Assembly: GCF_014489475.1 (NCBI RefSeq)
Contig: NZ_CP060820.1
Span: forward strand, 248,001 to 312,000
Source of the DNA: Lysobacter terrestris
GTDB taxonomy: Bacteria > Pseudomonadota > Gammaproteobacteria > Xanthomonadales > Xanthomonadaceae
Direction of reading: 5' to 3'
Length of the DNA stretch: 64,000 bases
The position numbers and the translations under genes were made by a program. How positions within the stretch are numbered: the stretch's first letter is position 1; each line of letters starts with the position of its first letter. Positions 7,771 to 16,626 of this stretch are shown here, piece after piece. A model generated the notes under the pieces. The model had not been told where the DNA came from. It saw nothing but the letters and a program-made list of their open reading frames with translations, and searched no databases.

Positions 7771-8111
7771 GGCGGATTTACTGCGCTTGAGTGTTCGCTG
7801 CGTTTGAGTGGAAGCAACGGCAGGCTCGCTGCGCTCGCTTCCCCTCATCCGCCCTTCGGGCACCTTCTCCCCGCGTGCGGGGAGAAGGAAGATCTGAAGC
7901 CACGACATCCGTTTGTCTTTGCAACCGGTGGCAGCCTCAGCCCCATCGCACTCCCCTCTCCCTATCGCCTGCGATGGGGAGAGGGTGCCGAAGGCGGGTG
8001 AGGGGCGCTTTTGATCTTGCGGTTGCTTGGGGCTCGCTGCGCTCGCTTCCCCTCATCCGCCCTTCGCGCACCTTCTCCCCGCATGCGGGGAGAAGGACAT
8101 GCAGTTCCCGG
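7771..8111. repeat. Intergenic repeat cluster (REP/BIME-like)
   Basis: This 341-base gap between dinB and the convergent M13 peptidase gene holds three related elements. Copies 7823-7889 and 8031-8097 are direct, 67 bases long and differ at two positions; each contains the hairpin CTTCTCCCCGC/GCGGGGAGAAG. Between them, 7951-8005 is a diverged copy in the opposite orientation with its own hairpin (CCCTCTCCCTATCGC/GCGATGGGGAGAGGG). The plus-minus-plus layout is that of a bacterial interspersed mosaic element. Short open frames across it are just translated repeat. Confidence 0.85.
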
Positions 8112-10208
8112 TTACCAGATCACCACGCGCTTGTCGCCAACCCGCACCATCGGGTCACCGTCCTTGCATTGGAACGCCGCGGCGTACTCGGGCATGTTCG
8201 ACGGCGGTGCGATCGCGCGGAAATTGCCCGGGGCGTGTGGGTTGGTGGCCACCAGAACCTTCAGCGACTCCGGCGTCATCGCGCCGCGCCAGCTCAGCGC
8301 GTAGCTGGCGAAGAAGCGCTGGTCGCGGCTCATGCCTTCGACCATCGGGTCGGGCGTGCTGCCCGCCGCTTTCTTCATCGCGTCGTAGGCGATCTCGATG
8401 CCGCCCAGGTCGGCGATGTTCTCGCCCAGGGTCAGGCGGCCGTTGACCTTCATGCCCGGCAGCGCTTCATAGCCGTTGAACTGCTGCACCAGCTTCTCGC
8501 TGCGCTCGGCGAAGCCCTTCGCGTCGGCGGCGGTCCACCAGTTCTCGAAGTTGCCGCCGGGCCCGAAGCGGCTGCCCTGGTCGTCGTAGCCGTGCATCAA
8601 CTCGTGGCCGATGGTGGCGCCGGTGTTGCCATAGTTGAGCGCGTCGTCGGCCTTGGGGTCGAACAGCGGCGGCTGCAGGATCGCCGCGGGGAACACGACT
8701 TCGTTGAGCTGCGGGTTGTAGTAGGCGTTGACCGTCTGCGGACTCATGCCCCACTCGCTGCGATCGACCGGCTTGCCGATCTTGGCGAGGTCCCAGCGGT
8801 AGTTGAATTCATTGGCCGCGAGCACGTTGCCGATGTAGCTGTCGCGGCTCGTGGCCAGCCCGGACCAGTCGCGCCACTTGTCCGGATAGCCGATCTTGGG
8901 CGTGAAGGTCGCCCACTTCGCCAGCGCCTTCTGCCGCGTCTCCGCGCTCATCCAGTCCAGGTTCTCCAGGCGCGTCTTCAGCACGTCGCGCATGTTCTGG
9001 ACCATGTCCAGCACCTTGGTCTTGGATTCCGGCGGGAACGTCGCCTGCACGTAGAGCTGGCCCATGGCTTCGCCGGTGGTGCGGTTGATCGTGCCCAGCA
9101 CGCGCTTCCACGGTTCCTGGATCTGCTTCTGGCCGTTGAGCGCCTTGTTGTGGAATTCGAAGTACTGCTGCGCGAAGTCGTCGCTGAGGTAGCGCGCGGC
9201 GGCATCGAGCATCTGGAAGCGCAGGTAGCTCTTCCAGGTCGCCACCGGCACATCGCCGAGCATGCGGTCGAATTCCTGCTGGAACGCCGGCATCGCCAGC
9301 GAGAACATCTTCGGCGCGGCCAGCCCCTGCGCGGCGAAGAACTCGCTCCAGGCGAAATGCGGGGTCAGCTTGTCGGCGTCGGCGAGCGAGACCGGGTTGT
9401 AGTACAGGGCCGTGTCGCGCGAGAGCTCCTCGCTCGACTTGGACGCCTTCGCCAGGCGCGTCTCGAACGCGAGCACGTCCTGCGCCTGCTTAGCGGCATC
9501 GGCGGCGGCGATGCCGGACATCTCCAGCAGCCTGGCGACGTGGGCCTGGTAGGCCTCGCGGGCCTGCTTCTTGTCGGCGTCGAAGTAATAGCCGCGATCC
9601 GGCAGGCCCAGCCCGCCCTGGGTCACGTAGGCGATGTTGACGTTGGAATCCTTGAAGTCCGGGCTCGAACCGAAGCCGAACACGTAGCCATTGCCCTTGG
9701 CGTACGACTCGCGCAGGAAGCGCGCGACGGAATCGCCATCGGTCAGCGCATCGACCGCCGCGAGCCGGCCCTGCAGCGGCTGGATGCCCTGCGCGTTGCG
9801 CTTGGCGGCATCCATGCCGGTGGCCCACAGGTCGCCGATGATCTTCTCCACGCCCGCACCCGAGGTCGTCGCGGCATGCGCGGCGAGCTGGTGCTGCACG
9901 GCGAGCGAGCGTTCGCTCATCGCTTCGTACAGCCCCCAGTCGGTGCGATCGGACGGAATCGGGTTGGCGGCCTTCCACTTGCCGTTGACGTAGGCGTCGA
10001 GGTCGGCGCACGCGCCGTGCGCGGGATCGAGGTCGCTGGCGAGGAATCCGGCCACCTGCGGCAGCTTGGCTTCGTCGAGCTTGAACGCCGGCGCGGTGGT
10101 GGCCGCCTGGGCTTCGGGCGCGGCCTGCCTGCCGGCGTCGCAACCGGCCAGGGCGAGCATGCCGACGAGGCAGCCGGCGGCCAGCGGTTTGATCTGAAGT
10201 ACAGCCAT
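8112..10208 (-). CDS. M13 family (neprilysin-like) metallopeptidase, lipoprotein
   Basis: A 698-residue zinc endopeptidase of the PepO/neprilysin family. The start at 10208 gives a lipoprotein signal with lipobox LALAGC, so the enzyme is probably anchored to the outer membrane facing the periplasm or the outside. It has H535-E536-x-x-H539 (HELMH) and the third ligand E596 in GENIADLGG, the hallmark of M13. The mammalian C-terminal cysteine motif is absent, as in bacterial forms. Likely role: peptide degradation for nutrition. It is single and not in an obvious operon. Confidence 0.93.
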   Translation of the reverse strand: MAVLQIKPLAAGCLVGMLALAGCDAGRQAAPEAQAATTAPAFKLDEAKLPQVAGFLASDLDPAHGACADLDAYVNGKWKAANPIPSDRTDWGLYEAMSERSLAVQHQLAAHAATTSGAGVEKIIGDLWATGMDAAKRNAQGIQPLQGRLAAVDALTDGDSVARFLRESYAKGNGYVFGFGSSPDFKDSNVNIAYVTQGGLGLPDRGYYFDADKKQAREAYQAHVARLLEMSGIAAADAAKQAQDVLAFETRLAKASKSSEELSRDTALYYNPVSLADADKLTPHFAWSEFFAAQGLAAPKMFSLAMPAFQQEFDRMLGDVPVATWKSYLRFQMLDAAARYLSDDFAQQYFEFHNKALNGQKQIQEPWKRVLGTINRTTGEAMGQLYVQATFPPESKTKVLDMVQNMRDVLKTRLENLDWMSAETRQKALAKWATFTPKIGYPDKWRDWSGLATSRDSYIGNVLAANEFNYRWDLAKIGKPVDRSEWGMSPQTVNAYYNPQLNEVVFPAAILQPPLFDPKADDALNYGNTGATIGHELMHGYDDQGSRFGPGGNFENWWTAADAKGFAERSEKLVQQFNGYEALPGMKVNGRLTLGENIADLGGIEIAYDAMKKAAGSTPDPMVEGMSRDQRFFASYALSWRGAMTPESLKVLVATNPHAPGNFRAIAPPSNMPEYAAAFQCKDGDPMVRVGDKRVVIW

Positions 10209-10302
10209 GGGGATCTCCGGGAGTGGTCTGGCGGGCCGCAGGCATCGAGGCCCGATCGCAGCCATGCGGTAATCCCGAAGCTAGCAGTGGTTCCCCTGCA
10301 GA

Positions 10303-10336
10303 TGCATGTGACGTTCGGGCTAGAACGTCACATGCA
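10303..10336. promoter_or_regulatory. Perfect 14-bp inverted repeat upstream of the M13 peptidase
   Basis: TGCATGTGACGTTC and GAACGTCACATGCA flank the loop GGGCTA, about 95 bases upstream of the peptidase start and 78 bases behind the GDPD stop (both genes on the minus strand). No T run follows on either strand, so an operator or an RNA structure is as likely as a terminator. Confidence 0.6.
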
Positions 10337-10413
10337 GGGACGGCGCGCTGCTCGAAGCAGAAGCCGTCGTTCACTCTCGAAAGCCGCCGGCGCGGCCCTG
10401 CGATGCGGGCGTC

Positions 10414-11697
10414 TCAGGGTTTGACGCGGGCCGGCTTGCTGGCTTCAAGAAACAGTTCCCGCGCCGCCACGCCCAGGTCCGGCTGGTCGATGAAGAAACC
10501 CTGCACGCCCAGGCCATACAGCTGCACGGCTTCGGCGATCACCGACTGGTTGATGCCGGTTGGCGTCTGCGACAGGTACGGCTCTTCGGCGCGCAGCGTG
10601 TACGGATGCACGACCAGCCCGGCCTTGAGTGCCTGCGCCAGCAGGGGATGCACCAGGCCATGGTTGCGCGTGGCCAGCTGCGCGTTGCCGTCGCCATCCG
10701 CATCGGCCTTCGCCGGCGACGCGGCGCGCGGCAGCAGGTTCACCTTCCACGGGCCGATGCCGCTGGCGTAGTTCGCCTTCATCCACTGCAGCGCGGGCTC
10801 GCCGGCCAGTGCGAGGTACTGCGTGTCCGCCTCGATGCCACCGATCACGCCGGGCAATCCGCCGTAGATCGCACCGAGGTCGGCGCCGTTGGCCAGGTTC
10901 CAGTGGAAGTCGTAGGGCCCGCTGGCGTAGATGTCGTCGAACAGCTGCACCAACGGAAAGTCCACGCCCGCCGACGGCATGATCGATTTCTTCAGTTCGA
11001 TCAGGTTCGCCACCTCGAAGCTCTGGATGTAGACGCGGCGCGGATCGGTGAAGCCTTCGGCGACCAGCGTCTCCACCAGCTTGCGTCCCAGCGACACGCC
11101 GATCGGGGTGCCGTCCAGCCGGCGTCCTTCGCTGGCGAAATAGGTCGGATGCTTGGTTTCCGGGTACACGCCGATCACCCGGCCATCGCGGCTTTCCGCC
11201 TTCGCCAGGCGCACGACCTCGGCGAACGTCGGGATCTGGTACATGCCGTCGAAGCGCGTGTTGGCGGGGCGCACCGCGGGAATGCGCTCCTTCGCGCGCA
11301 GCGTCTTCAGTTCGGCGAGCGTGAAGTCTTCGGTGAACCACCCCGTCATCGCCTGGCCGTCGATGCGCTTGGTGGTGCGGCGATCGGCGAACTCGGGATG
11401 CCGGGCGACATCGGTGGTGCCGGAGATCTCGTTCTCGTGGCGGGCGACGAGCACGCCGTCGCGGGTCGCGACCAGGTCGGGTTCGATGAAGTCGGCGCCC
11501 TGGCGGATGGCGAGGCGGTACGACTCCAGGGTGTGTTCGGGGCGATAACCGCTCGCACCGCGATGGCCGATCACGATCAAACCCTGGTGGTCGGTGCGGT
11601 GGACAGGCGTCACGGCATGGGCGTCCCTGGCGGACACTGCCGGGGCAAGCGCCAACAAGGCGCAGGTGGCGGCAGCGGCAAGCAGCGTGCTTCGCAT
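10414..11697 (-). CDS. glpQ: Periplasmic glycerophosphodiester phosphodiesterase
   Basis: GlpQ hydrolyses glycerophosphodiesters released from phospholipids to glycerol-3-phosphate. The 427-residue protein has a signal peptide (about 1-24) and the GDPD motifs H45-R46-G-A-S, E72-x-D74 and H87-E88. Length and exported location match periplasmic GlpQ rather than cytosolic UgpQ. The start at 11697 is the first ATG directly before the signal sequence. The gene is divergent from an amino-acid permease with a 212-base gap; no glpT or glp regulator is nearby. Confidence 0.9.
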   Translation of the reverse strand: MRSTLLAAAATCALLALAPAVSARDAHAVTPVHRTDHQGLIVIGHRGASGYRPEHTLESYRLAIRQGADFIEPDLVATRDGVLVARHENEISGTTDVARHPEFADRRTTKRIDGQAMTGWFTEDFTLAELKTLRAKERIPAVRPANTRFDGMYQIPTFAEVVRLAKAESRDGRVIGVYPETKHPTYFASEGRRLDGTPIGVSLGRKLVETLVAEGFTDPRRVYIQSFEVANLIELKKSIMPSAGVDFPLVQLFDDIYASGPYDFHWNLANGADLGAIYGGLPGVIGGIEADTQYLALAGEPALQWMKANYASGIGPWKVNLLPRAASPAKADADGDGNAQLATRNHGLVHPLLAQALKAGLVVHPYTLRAEEPYLSQTPTGINQSVIAEAVQLYGLGVQGFFIDQPDLGVAARELFLEASKPARVKP

Positions 11698-11909
11698 GAT
11701 GGACCTCTTGGTCAGTCGGGGGAATGCCGGCTCCCTGCCGGCTGCGCGATGGTCGTGGCCCGACGTTGCGGGCGCTTGACCGCGGCAAGTCACGCGCCGG
11801 CACTGGCACGCAGGTCACGCAATGGGTGCCGGCGGCCGTGTCGCCACGCCCCGTTCGCCGCCGGCGCATTCGCTATGATCGCGGCGGTCCGTCCCAGGGG
11901 AATTCTTCG

Positions 11910-13358
11910 ATGAGCAAGCCGTCCGGCTCCCTCGCTTCCGCGCTCACGCGGCACAAATCCATCGAACAGCTGCAGGCCGAAGCCGGCTCGCGCGGCGATT
12001 TCCGCCGCGTGCTCGGCCTGTGGCAACTGACCGGCATCGGCCTGGGCGGCATCATCGGCGTGGGCATCTTCGTACTCGCCGGCCAGCAGGCCGCCGCCAA
12101 CGCCGGGCCGGCCGTGGCACTGGCCTTCATCATCGCGGGCATCGCCAGCGCCGCCGCGGCGCTGTGCTACGCCGAGTTCGCCGGCATGATCCCGGTGACC
12201 GGCAGCGCCTACACCTACGGCTACGCGGTGCTGGGCGAATTCGCGGCCTGGCTGATCGGCTGGGACCTGCTGCTCGAATACGCGTTGATCGTCGCCGCGG
12301 TCGCCAGCGGCTGGTCGGGCTACGTCATGGCGATCCTCGATGCCATGGGCCTGCACCTGCCGGTATGGGCGCAGGGCGCGATGGGCACCGGCGAAGGCCG
12401 CGTGTTCAACGTGATCGCCGCGGCCGTGTCGCTGCTGATCGCCGGCCTGCTGACCGTCCGCACCGAATGGGGCGCGCGCTTCAACACCGTGATCGTGCTG
12501 ATCAAGGTCATCGCGGTCGTGCTGGTGATCGGCGTCGGCGTGTTCCACATCGATACGGCGAACTGGTCGCCGTTCATTCCCGAGCGCGTGGTCGACGCCG
12601 ACGGCAAGGGCCATTTCGGCTTCCCGGGCGTGGTCACCGCGGCGGCGGTCGTGTTCTTCGCCGTGTTCGGCTACGACACCCTGACCACCGCGGCGGAAGA
12701 ATCGAAGAACCCGCAACGCGACCTGCCGCGCGCGGTGCTGCTGTCGCTGGGCGTGTCGATGGTGCTGTACATCGCGATCTCGCTAGTGCTGACCGGCATC
12801 GCCCACTACTCCACCCTGGGCACCGATGCGCCGGTGGCCGACGCGTTCAAGAACCTGGGCATGCCGTGGATCAGCATCGCGATCTCGGTCGCGGCGGTGA
12901 CCGGCATCATCAGCGTGATGTTCGCCTTCCTGCTGGCCGCGGCGCGCATCTGGTTCTCGCTGGCACGCGACGGCCTGCTGCCGCCGTGGTTCGCCAAGGT
13001 GCACCCGCGCTACGGCACGCCGCACCGCCCGACCCTGCTGCTGGGCGCGGTGAGCGCGCTGGTCGCCGGCCTGCTGCCGATCGGCGAGGTCGCCGAACTG
13101 GTCAACATCGGCACGCTCTCGGCCTTCGTTGTGATCTGCAGCGCGGTCATCGTGCTGCGCCGCAGGCGCCCGGAGTTGCCGCGCGCGTTCCGCACGCCGT
13201 GGGTGCCGGTGGTGCCGCTGATCGGCATCGCCTTCTCGATCTGGCTGGTGTCGCAGCTGCCCTGGATCACCTGGGAGCGCTTCCTGATCTGGATGGCGAT
13301 CGGCCTGGTCGTGTACTTCGGCTACGGCATCCGCCACAGCAAGCTCGCGAAGGGCTGA
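11910..13358 (+). CDS. APC-family amino-acid permease (cationic amino-acid transporter type)
   Basis: The 482-residue protein has about twelve hydrophobic helices. The N-terminal GLWQLTGIGLGGIIGVGIF segment carries the GxG(I/V)GxGIF signature of the APC superfamily, and FGYDTLTTAAEE and NPQRDLPRAV are typical of the YfnA/cationic amino-acid transporter group. It probably brings in amino acids in symport with protons or by exchange; the exact substrate cannot be read. The start at 11910 has AGGGG upstream. It stands alone. Confidence 0.9.
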   Translation: MSKPSGSLASALTRHKSIEQLQAEAGSRGDFRRVLGLWQLTGIGLGGIIGVGIFVLAGQQAAANAGPAVALAFIIAGIASAAAALCYAEFAGMIPVTGSAYTYGYAVLGEFAAWLIGWDLLLEYALIVAAVASGWSGYVMAILDAMGLHLPVWAQGAMGTGEGRVFNVIAAAVSLLIAGLLTVRTEWGARFNTVIVLIKVIAVVLVIGVGVFHIDTANWSPFIPERVVDADGKGHFGFPGVVTAAAVVFFAVFGYDTLTTAAEESKNPQRDLPRAVLLSLGVSMVLYIAISLVLTGIAHYSTLGTDAPVADAFKNLGMPWISIAISVAAVTGIISVMFAFLLAAARIWFSLARDGLLPPWFAKVHPRYGTPHRPTLLLGAVSALVAGLLPIGEVAELVNIGTLSAFVVICSAVIVLRRRRPELPRAFRTPWVPVVPLIGIAFSIWLVSQLPWITWERFLIWMAIGLVVYFGYGIRHSKLAKG

Positions 13359-13376
13359 TCGCGGCGGAGTGACGCC

Positions 13377-14549
13377 TCAGCGCGGCGCGTCGTAACCGCC
13401 GCGCAGGCCGCGCGGCGACAGCACCAGCTGCCACAGCTGGATGCGCCGCGCGCGGAAGCTGGCCATCGACCCGGCCAGGTAGAAGCGCCACATGCGGCGG
13501 AAGCGTTCGTCGTACGCGGGCAGCTGCGGCCACGCCGCTTCGACGTTGGCCCGCCACGCCTGCAGCGTGCGGTCGTAGTCGGGGCCGAAGCCGTGCCAGT
13601 CCTCGATCACGAACAGCCCCTCGACGGCGCGCGCGATCTGCGCCGCCGACGGCAGCATCGAGTTGGGGAAGATGTAGCGCGCGATCCACGGATCGGTGCG
13701 GTGTTCAGAGCGGTTGTTGCCGATGCTGTGCAGCAGGAACAGGCCGTCGTCGGCCAGGCACGCGCGGGCGACGTCGAAGTAGCGACGGTAGTTCTTCACC
13801 CCGACGTGCTCGAACATGCCGATCGAGAACACGCGATCGAACTTCTCGTCGAGTGAACGGTAGTCCTGCACGCGGATCTCGATCGGCAACCCGGCGCACA
13901 GGTCGCGGGCGAATTCGGCCTGTTCGCGCGACACGGTGACGCCCACGCCGCTGACCCCGTAGCGCTCGGCGGCGTACTTCAGCGCCTCGCCCCAGCCGCA
14001 GCCGATGTCCAGCACGCGCATGCCCGGCTGCAGGCCGAGCTTGCGGCAGATCAGGTCCAGTTTGGCTTCCTGCGCCGCGTCCAGCGTGAGCGCCTGGCGC
14101 CAGTAGCCGCAGCTGTAGACCAGTCGCCGACCGAGCATGGCGGCGTACAGGTCGTTGCCGAGGTCGTAGTGGCGCTCGCCGACGATGAAGCTGCGGCCGC
14201 GCGTCTGCAGGTTGAACAGATGCGCGCGCAGGCCATCCACGAACGCGGCGAATCCGTGCACGCGCTCGTCGACGTGCGCATCGAGCAAGCGGTACAGCAG
14301 CCCGTCCAGCGAGCGCGCATCCCACCAACCGTCCATGTACGACTCGCCCAGGCCCAGCGATCCCTGCGTCAGCAGCCGCATCGGCAAGCCGGGATCGTGC
14401 ATCTGCAGGTCCCAGTCGCGATCGCCGTCGATGCGGACATCGGCCAGCGCAAGCAGGCGCTCCAGCCGGTGCCGGAAGGGGTGGCTCCGCATCGCGGCCG
14501 TGGAAGACTGCGTCGCGGACATGGCGGTCAGCTCACGCTGCCCTGGCAC
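13377..14549 (-). CDS. cfa: Cyclopropane-fatty-acyl-phospholipid synthase family methyltransferase
   Basis: It transfers a methylene group from S-adenosylmethionine to double bonds of membrane phospholipid acyl chains. The 390-residue protein has a helical lipid-binding N-terminal domain and a Rossmann methyltransferase domain with SAM motif VLDIGCGWGE (179-188) and the family motif YSCGYW (145-150). Start may be 14549 or the ATG at 14522. It follows the DUF3298 lipoprotein gene by 6 bases, so the two are probably co-transcribed. The homologous residue pattern also fits fatty-acid methyltransferases. Confidence 0.9.
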   Translation of the reverse strand: MPGQRELTAMSATQSSTAAMRSHPFRHRLERLLALADVRIDGDRDWDLQMHDPGLPMRLLTQGSLGLGESYMDGWWDARSLDGLLYRLLDAHVDERVHGFAAFVDGLRAHLFNLQTRGRSFIVGERHYDLGNDLYAAMLGRRLVYSCGYWRQALTLDAAQEAKLDLICRKLGLQPGMRVLDIGCGWGEALKYAAERYGVSGVGVTVSREQAEFARDLCAGLPIEIRVQDYRSLDEKFDRVFSIGMFEHVGVKNYRRYFDVARACLADDGLFLLHSIGNNRSEHRTDPWIARYIFPNSMLPSAAQIARAVEGLFVIEDWHGFGPDYDRTLQAWRANVEAAWPQLPAYDERFRRMWRFYLAGSMASFRARRIQLWQLVLSPRGLRGGYDAPR

Positions 14550-14555
14550 ATGGCG

Positions 14556-15392
14556 TTACCCGCCTTCGAACAGGCCCCGGAATGCAGGCGCGATGTAGGG
14601 AAGCAGCGACGCGGACGGCACTTCCACCGTCTGCGTGCCGTCCGAATACGGCCCGACCTGGTACGGCGCGAACACGAAGCGCACCGACTGGATGCGGCCG
14701 TTGCCACCGACGATAGGTTCGAACTGGCTGAAATGATCCGGGTCCGGTTCGGTACCGTCGTCGATCATGCGGTTGGCGTTCTTGAGCACTTCCACGCGTT
14801 CCGCCGGCGGCAGCTCGTCGGCGTCCACGCGCTGCGACAGCGCGGTGTGCAGCTGTTCGCGCACCAGCGTGGAGATCGCTTCCCAGCCCTTGGCATCGGC
14901 GACGAGGTCGCTCGCGCGCAGCAACCGGTTCTGTTGCGGCAACCACACCCAGCGCGCGATCAGCGGCGCGCCGTGGGCGCCGCCGGTGTAACTGCTGCCG
15001 TCCACGCCCACCGACACCAGGGTCGGCGAAACGTGCAGTTCGGTGAACGGCAGTACGAGCTCGTAGGGGGCACTGCTCCCGGCCTGCGCCCGGCCCTTGG
15101 CCGCTTCGAGCAGTTCCTTGCGCGCGCTGTCGGCGTACTGGCGCAGTTCGGCCGCCAGCAGCGGGTACTGGCTCGCCACCGGCGGGTAGCTGATGCCGAT
15201 GATGTAGTCGGCGGTGTGCTCGGTAACGTCCTGCAGCGATGCGTCGACCGCAGCGGTCGCCGGCGTGACCGCCGCCGGTGTGTCGGCCGCGGGCGCGGCC
15301 GGCTGCGCAGGCTGCTCGCGCTTGCAGCCCGCCAGCGATGCGCCGGCGGATAGCGCCAGCACGAGAAGAGTGCGCGGAAGATTCAAGCGCAT
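14556..15392 (-). CDS. DUF3298/DUF4163-type lipoprotein
   Basis: A 278-residue protein with lipoprotein signal (lipobox SLAGC at about 18-22) followed by a proline/alanine-rich linker. The globular part contains VSVGVDGSSYTGGAHG, the conserved core of DUF3298 (the RsiV-like fold that binds lysozyme in Bacillus RsiV), preceded by a DUF4163-like region. Envelope location is clear; function is unknown. ATG at 15392 is preferred over the TTG at 15398. It lies upstream of cfa with a 6-base gap. Confidence 0.8.
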   Translation of the reverse strand: MRLNLPRTLLVLALSAGASLAGCKREQPAQPAAPAADTPAAVTPATAAVDASLQDVTEHTADYIIGISYPPVASQYPLLAAELRQYADSARKELLEAAKGRAQAGSSAPYELVLPFTELHVSPTLVSVGVDGSSYTGGAHGAPLIARWVWLPQQNRLLRASDLVADAKGWEAISTLVREQLHTALSQRVDADELPPAERVEVLKNANRMIDDGTEPDPDHFSQFEPIVGGNGRIQSVRFVFAPYQVGPYSDGTQTVEVPSASLLPYIAPAFRGLFEGG

Positions 15393-15431
15393 GGGCAAGT
15401 CCCTGTTATCCCGGCGACAGTATCGCCGAAA

Positions 15432-15443
15432 ACGTGATCACGT
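15432..15443. promoter_or_regulatory. 12-bp perfect palindrome upstream of the DUF3298 lipoprotein gene
   Basis: ACGTGATCACGT lies 40 bases upstream of the lipoprotein start in a locally A/T-richer stretch of the 108-base gap behind rluF, where an operator would be expected. Confidence 0.4.
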
Positions 15444-15500
15444 ATTCACATTGACGTGGAATGCGGCACGAACCGGCACGCGCATTCGATCAAAGGCGGG

Positions 15501-16214
15501 TCACCATTCGGTGCGCTGGGGCAGCAGTCCGCGCAGCTCGGCGTCGGTGAGGTTGCGCCACTGGCCCGGCTTCAGGTGCCCGAGCTTGACGTTGCCGATG
15601 CGCACGCGCAGCAGCTGCTTCACGCGGAAGCCGAAATACGCCGCCATCAGGCGGATCTGCCGGTTGAGGCCCTGCACCAGCACGATCCGGAAGCCGAACT
15701 TGCCGAGCTTGCCGGTCTTGCACGGCAGGGTCGTTTCCCCGCGCAGCGGCACGCCACGGCCCATGCCGCGCAGGAATTCGTCGGTGACCGGGTGGTTCAC
15801 CGCAACCAGGTATTCCTTTTCCAGCTTGTTCTCGGCGCGCAGGATCTCGTTGACGATGTCGCCGTTGCTGGTCAGCAGGATCAGGCCTTCCGAATCCTTG
15901 TCCAGGCGGCCGATCGGGAAGATCCGCTTCTCGTGGCCGACGAAGTCGACGATGTTGTCCTTGACCGAGGATTCGGTGGTCGAGGTGACGCCGACCGGCT
16001 TGTTCAACGCGATGTAGACGTGCCGGCGCTGGCCCTTGGCGGCCGTGCGGACCTGCAGCTTCTGCCCATCGATGAGGATCGCGTCGTCCTCGCCGATCTC
16101 GGCGCCGACGCGCGCGCGCAGGCCGTTCACGGTGACCCGGCCCTCGGCGATGAGGCGGTCGGCTTCGCGACGCGAGCAGTAACCGGTGTCGCTGATGTGC
16201 TTGTTGAGACGCAT
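15501..16214 (-). CDS. rluF: 23S rRNA pseudouridine(2604) synthase
   Basis: A 237-residue enzyme with an N-terminal S4 RNA-binding domain (about 1-60, MRLNKHISDTGYCSRREAD) and the RsuA/RluB-family catalytic core containing GRLDKDSEGL with catalytic D105. The VYIALNKPVG and RQIRLMAAYFGFRV segments are those of RluF, which isomerises U2604 of 23S rRNA. The assignment to RluF rather than RluB/RluE rests on overall resemblance and the short length without extensions. Confidence 0.88.
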   Translation of the reverse strand: MRLNKHISDTGYCSRREADRLIAEGRVTVNGLRARVGAEIGEDDAILIDGQKLQVRTAAKGQRRHVYIALNKPVGVTSTTESSVKDNIVDFVGHEKRIFPIGRLDKDSEGLILLTSNGDIVNEILRAENKLEKEYLVAVNHPVTDEFLRGMGRGVPLRGETTLPCKTGKLGKFGFRIVLVQGLNRQIRLMAAYFGFRVKQLLRVRIGNVKLGHLKPGQWRNLTDAELRGLLPQRTEW

Positions 16215-16301
16215 GCGGGGTGGGCTTGGAACGGCTGGGAATGATACGCCCTGCGTTCCCGCTTCCGCGCCACGCGGGCGGGCCGGCCCAAGCCAGCCCG
16301 G

Positions 16302-16580
16302 TCAGGCCAGGAGGTCGGCGTACTGCTTGTGGCGCTGGATCCAGGCGGCCGCGTACGAGCAGGCCGGCCGCACCCGGATGCCCGCCCCGCGCGCGAACTC
16401 GAACGCCGCGCGCACCAGCTCCGAGGCGATGCCCCGCCCTTCGATCTGGCGGGGCACGCCGGTGTGGTTGATGACCAGGACCTCATGGTCGTAGTGGTAG
16501 GTGACCTCGGCTTCGAGGCCATCGACCACGGTGGTGAAGCGCCTACCGACGGGATCGTGGTGGATTTCGTACGACTGCAT
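16302..16580 (-). CDS. Small GNAT-fold acetyltransferase (YjdJ/COG2388 type)
   Basis: A 92-residue minimal GNAT protein. The acetyl-CoA motif is RQIEGRGIASELVRAAFEFAR and the protein ends with a RPACSYAAAWIQRHKQY segment, as in the yjdJ-like group whose conserved cysteine follows a VxPxCSY motif. The substrate is unknown. It begins 46 bases downstream of the H1-like gene stop on the same strand. Confidence 0.85.
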   Translation of the reverse strand: MQSYEIHHDPVGRRFTTVVDGLEAEVTYHYDHEVLVINHTGVPRQIEGRGIASELVRAAFEFARGAGIRVRPACSYAAAWIQRHKQYADLLA

Positions 16581-16626
16581 GGCGTTCAGGCGGTTGCTCC
16601 GTTCGCGGTTGGCGGATGCGGGAAGT

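Noticed and set aside
7804-8446. Several plus-strand small frames starting in the repeats behind dinB
   Set aside because: The peptides are translated copies of the repeat unit and change frame between copies.
7791-10424. An 877-codon plus-strand open frame across the M13 gene and the repeat cluster
   Set aside because: It is the shadow of the M13 peptidase; the start lies in repeats and no protein family is visible.
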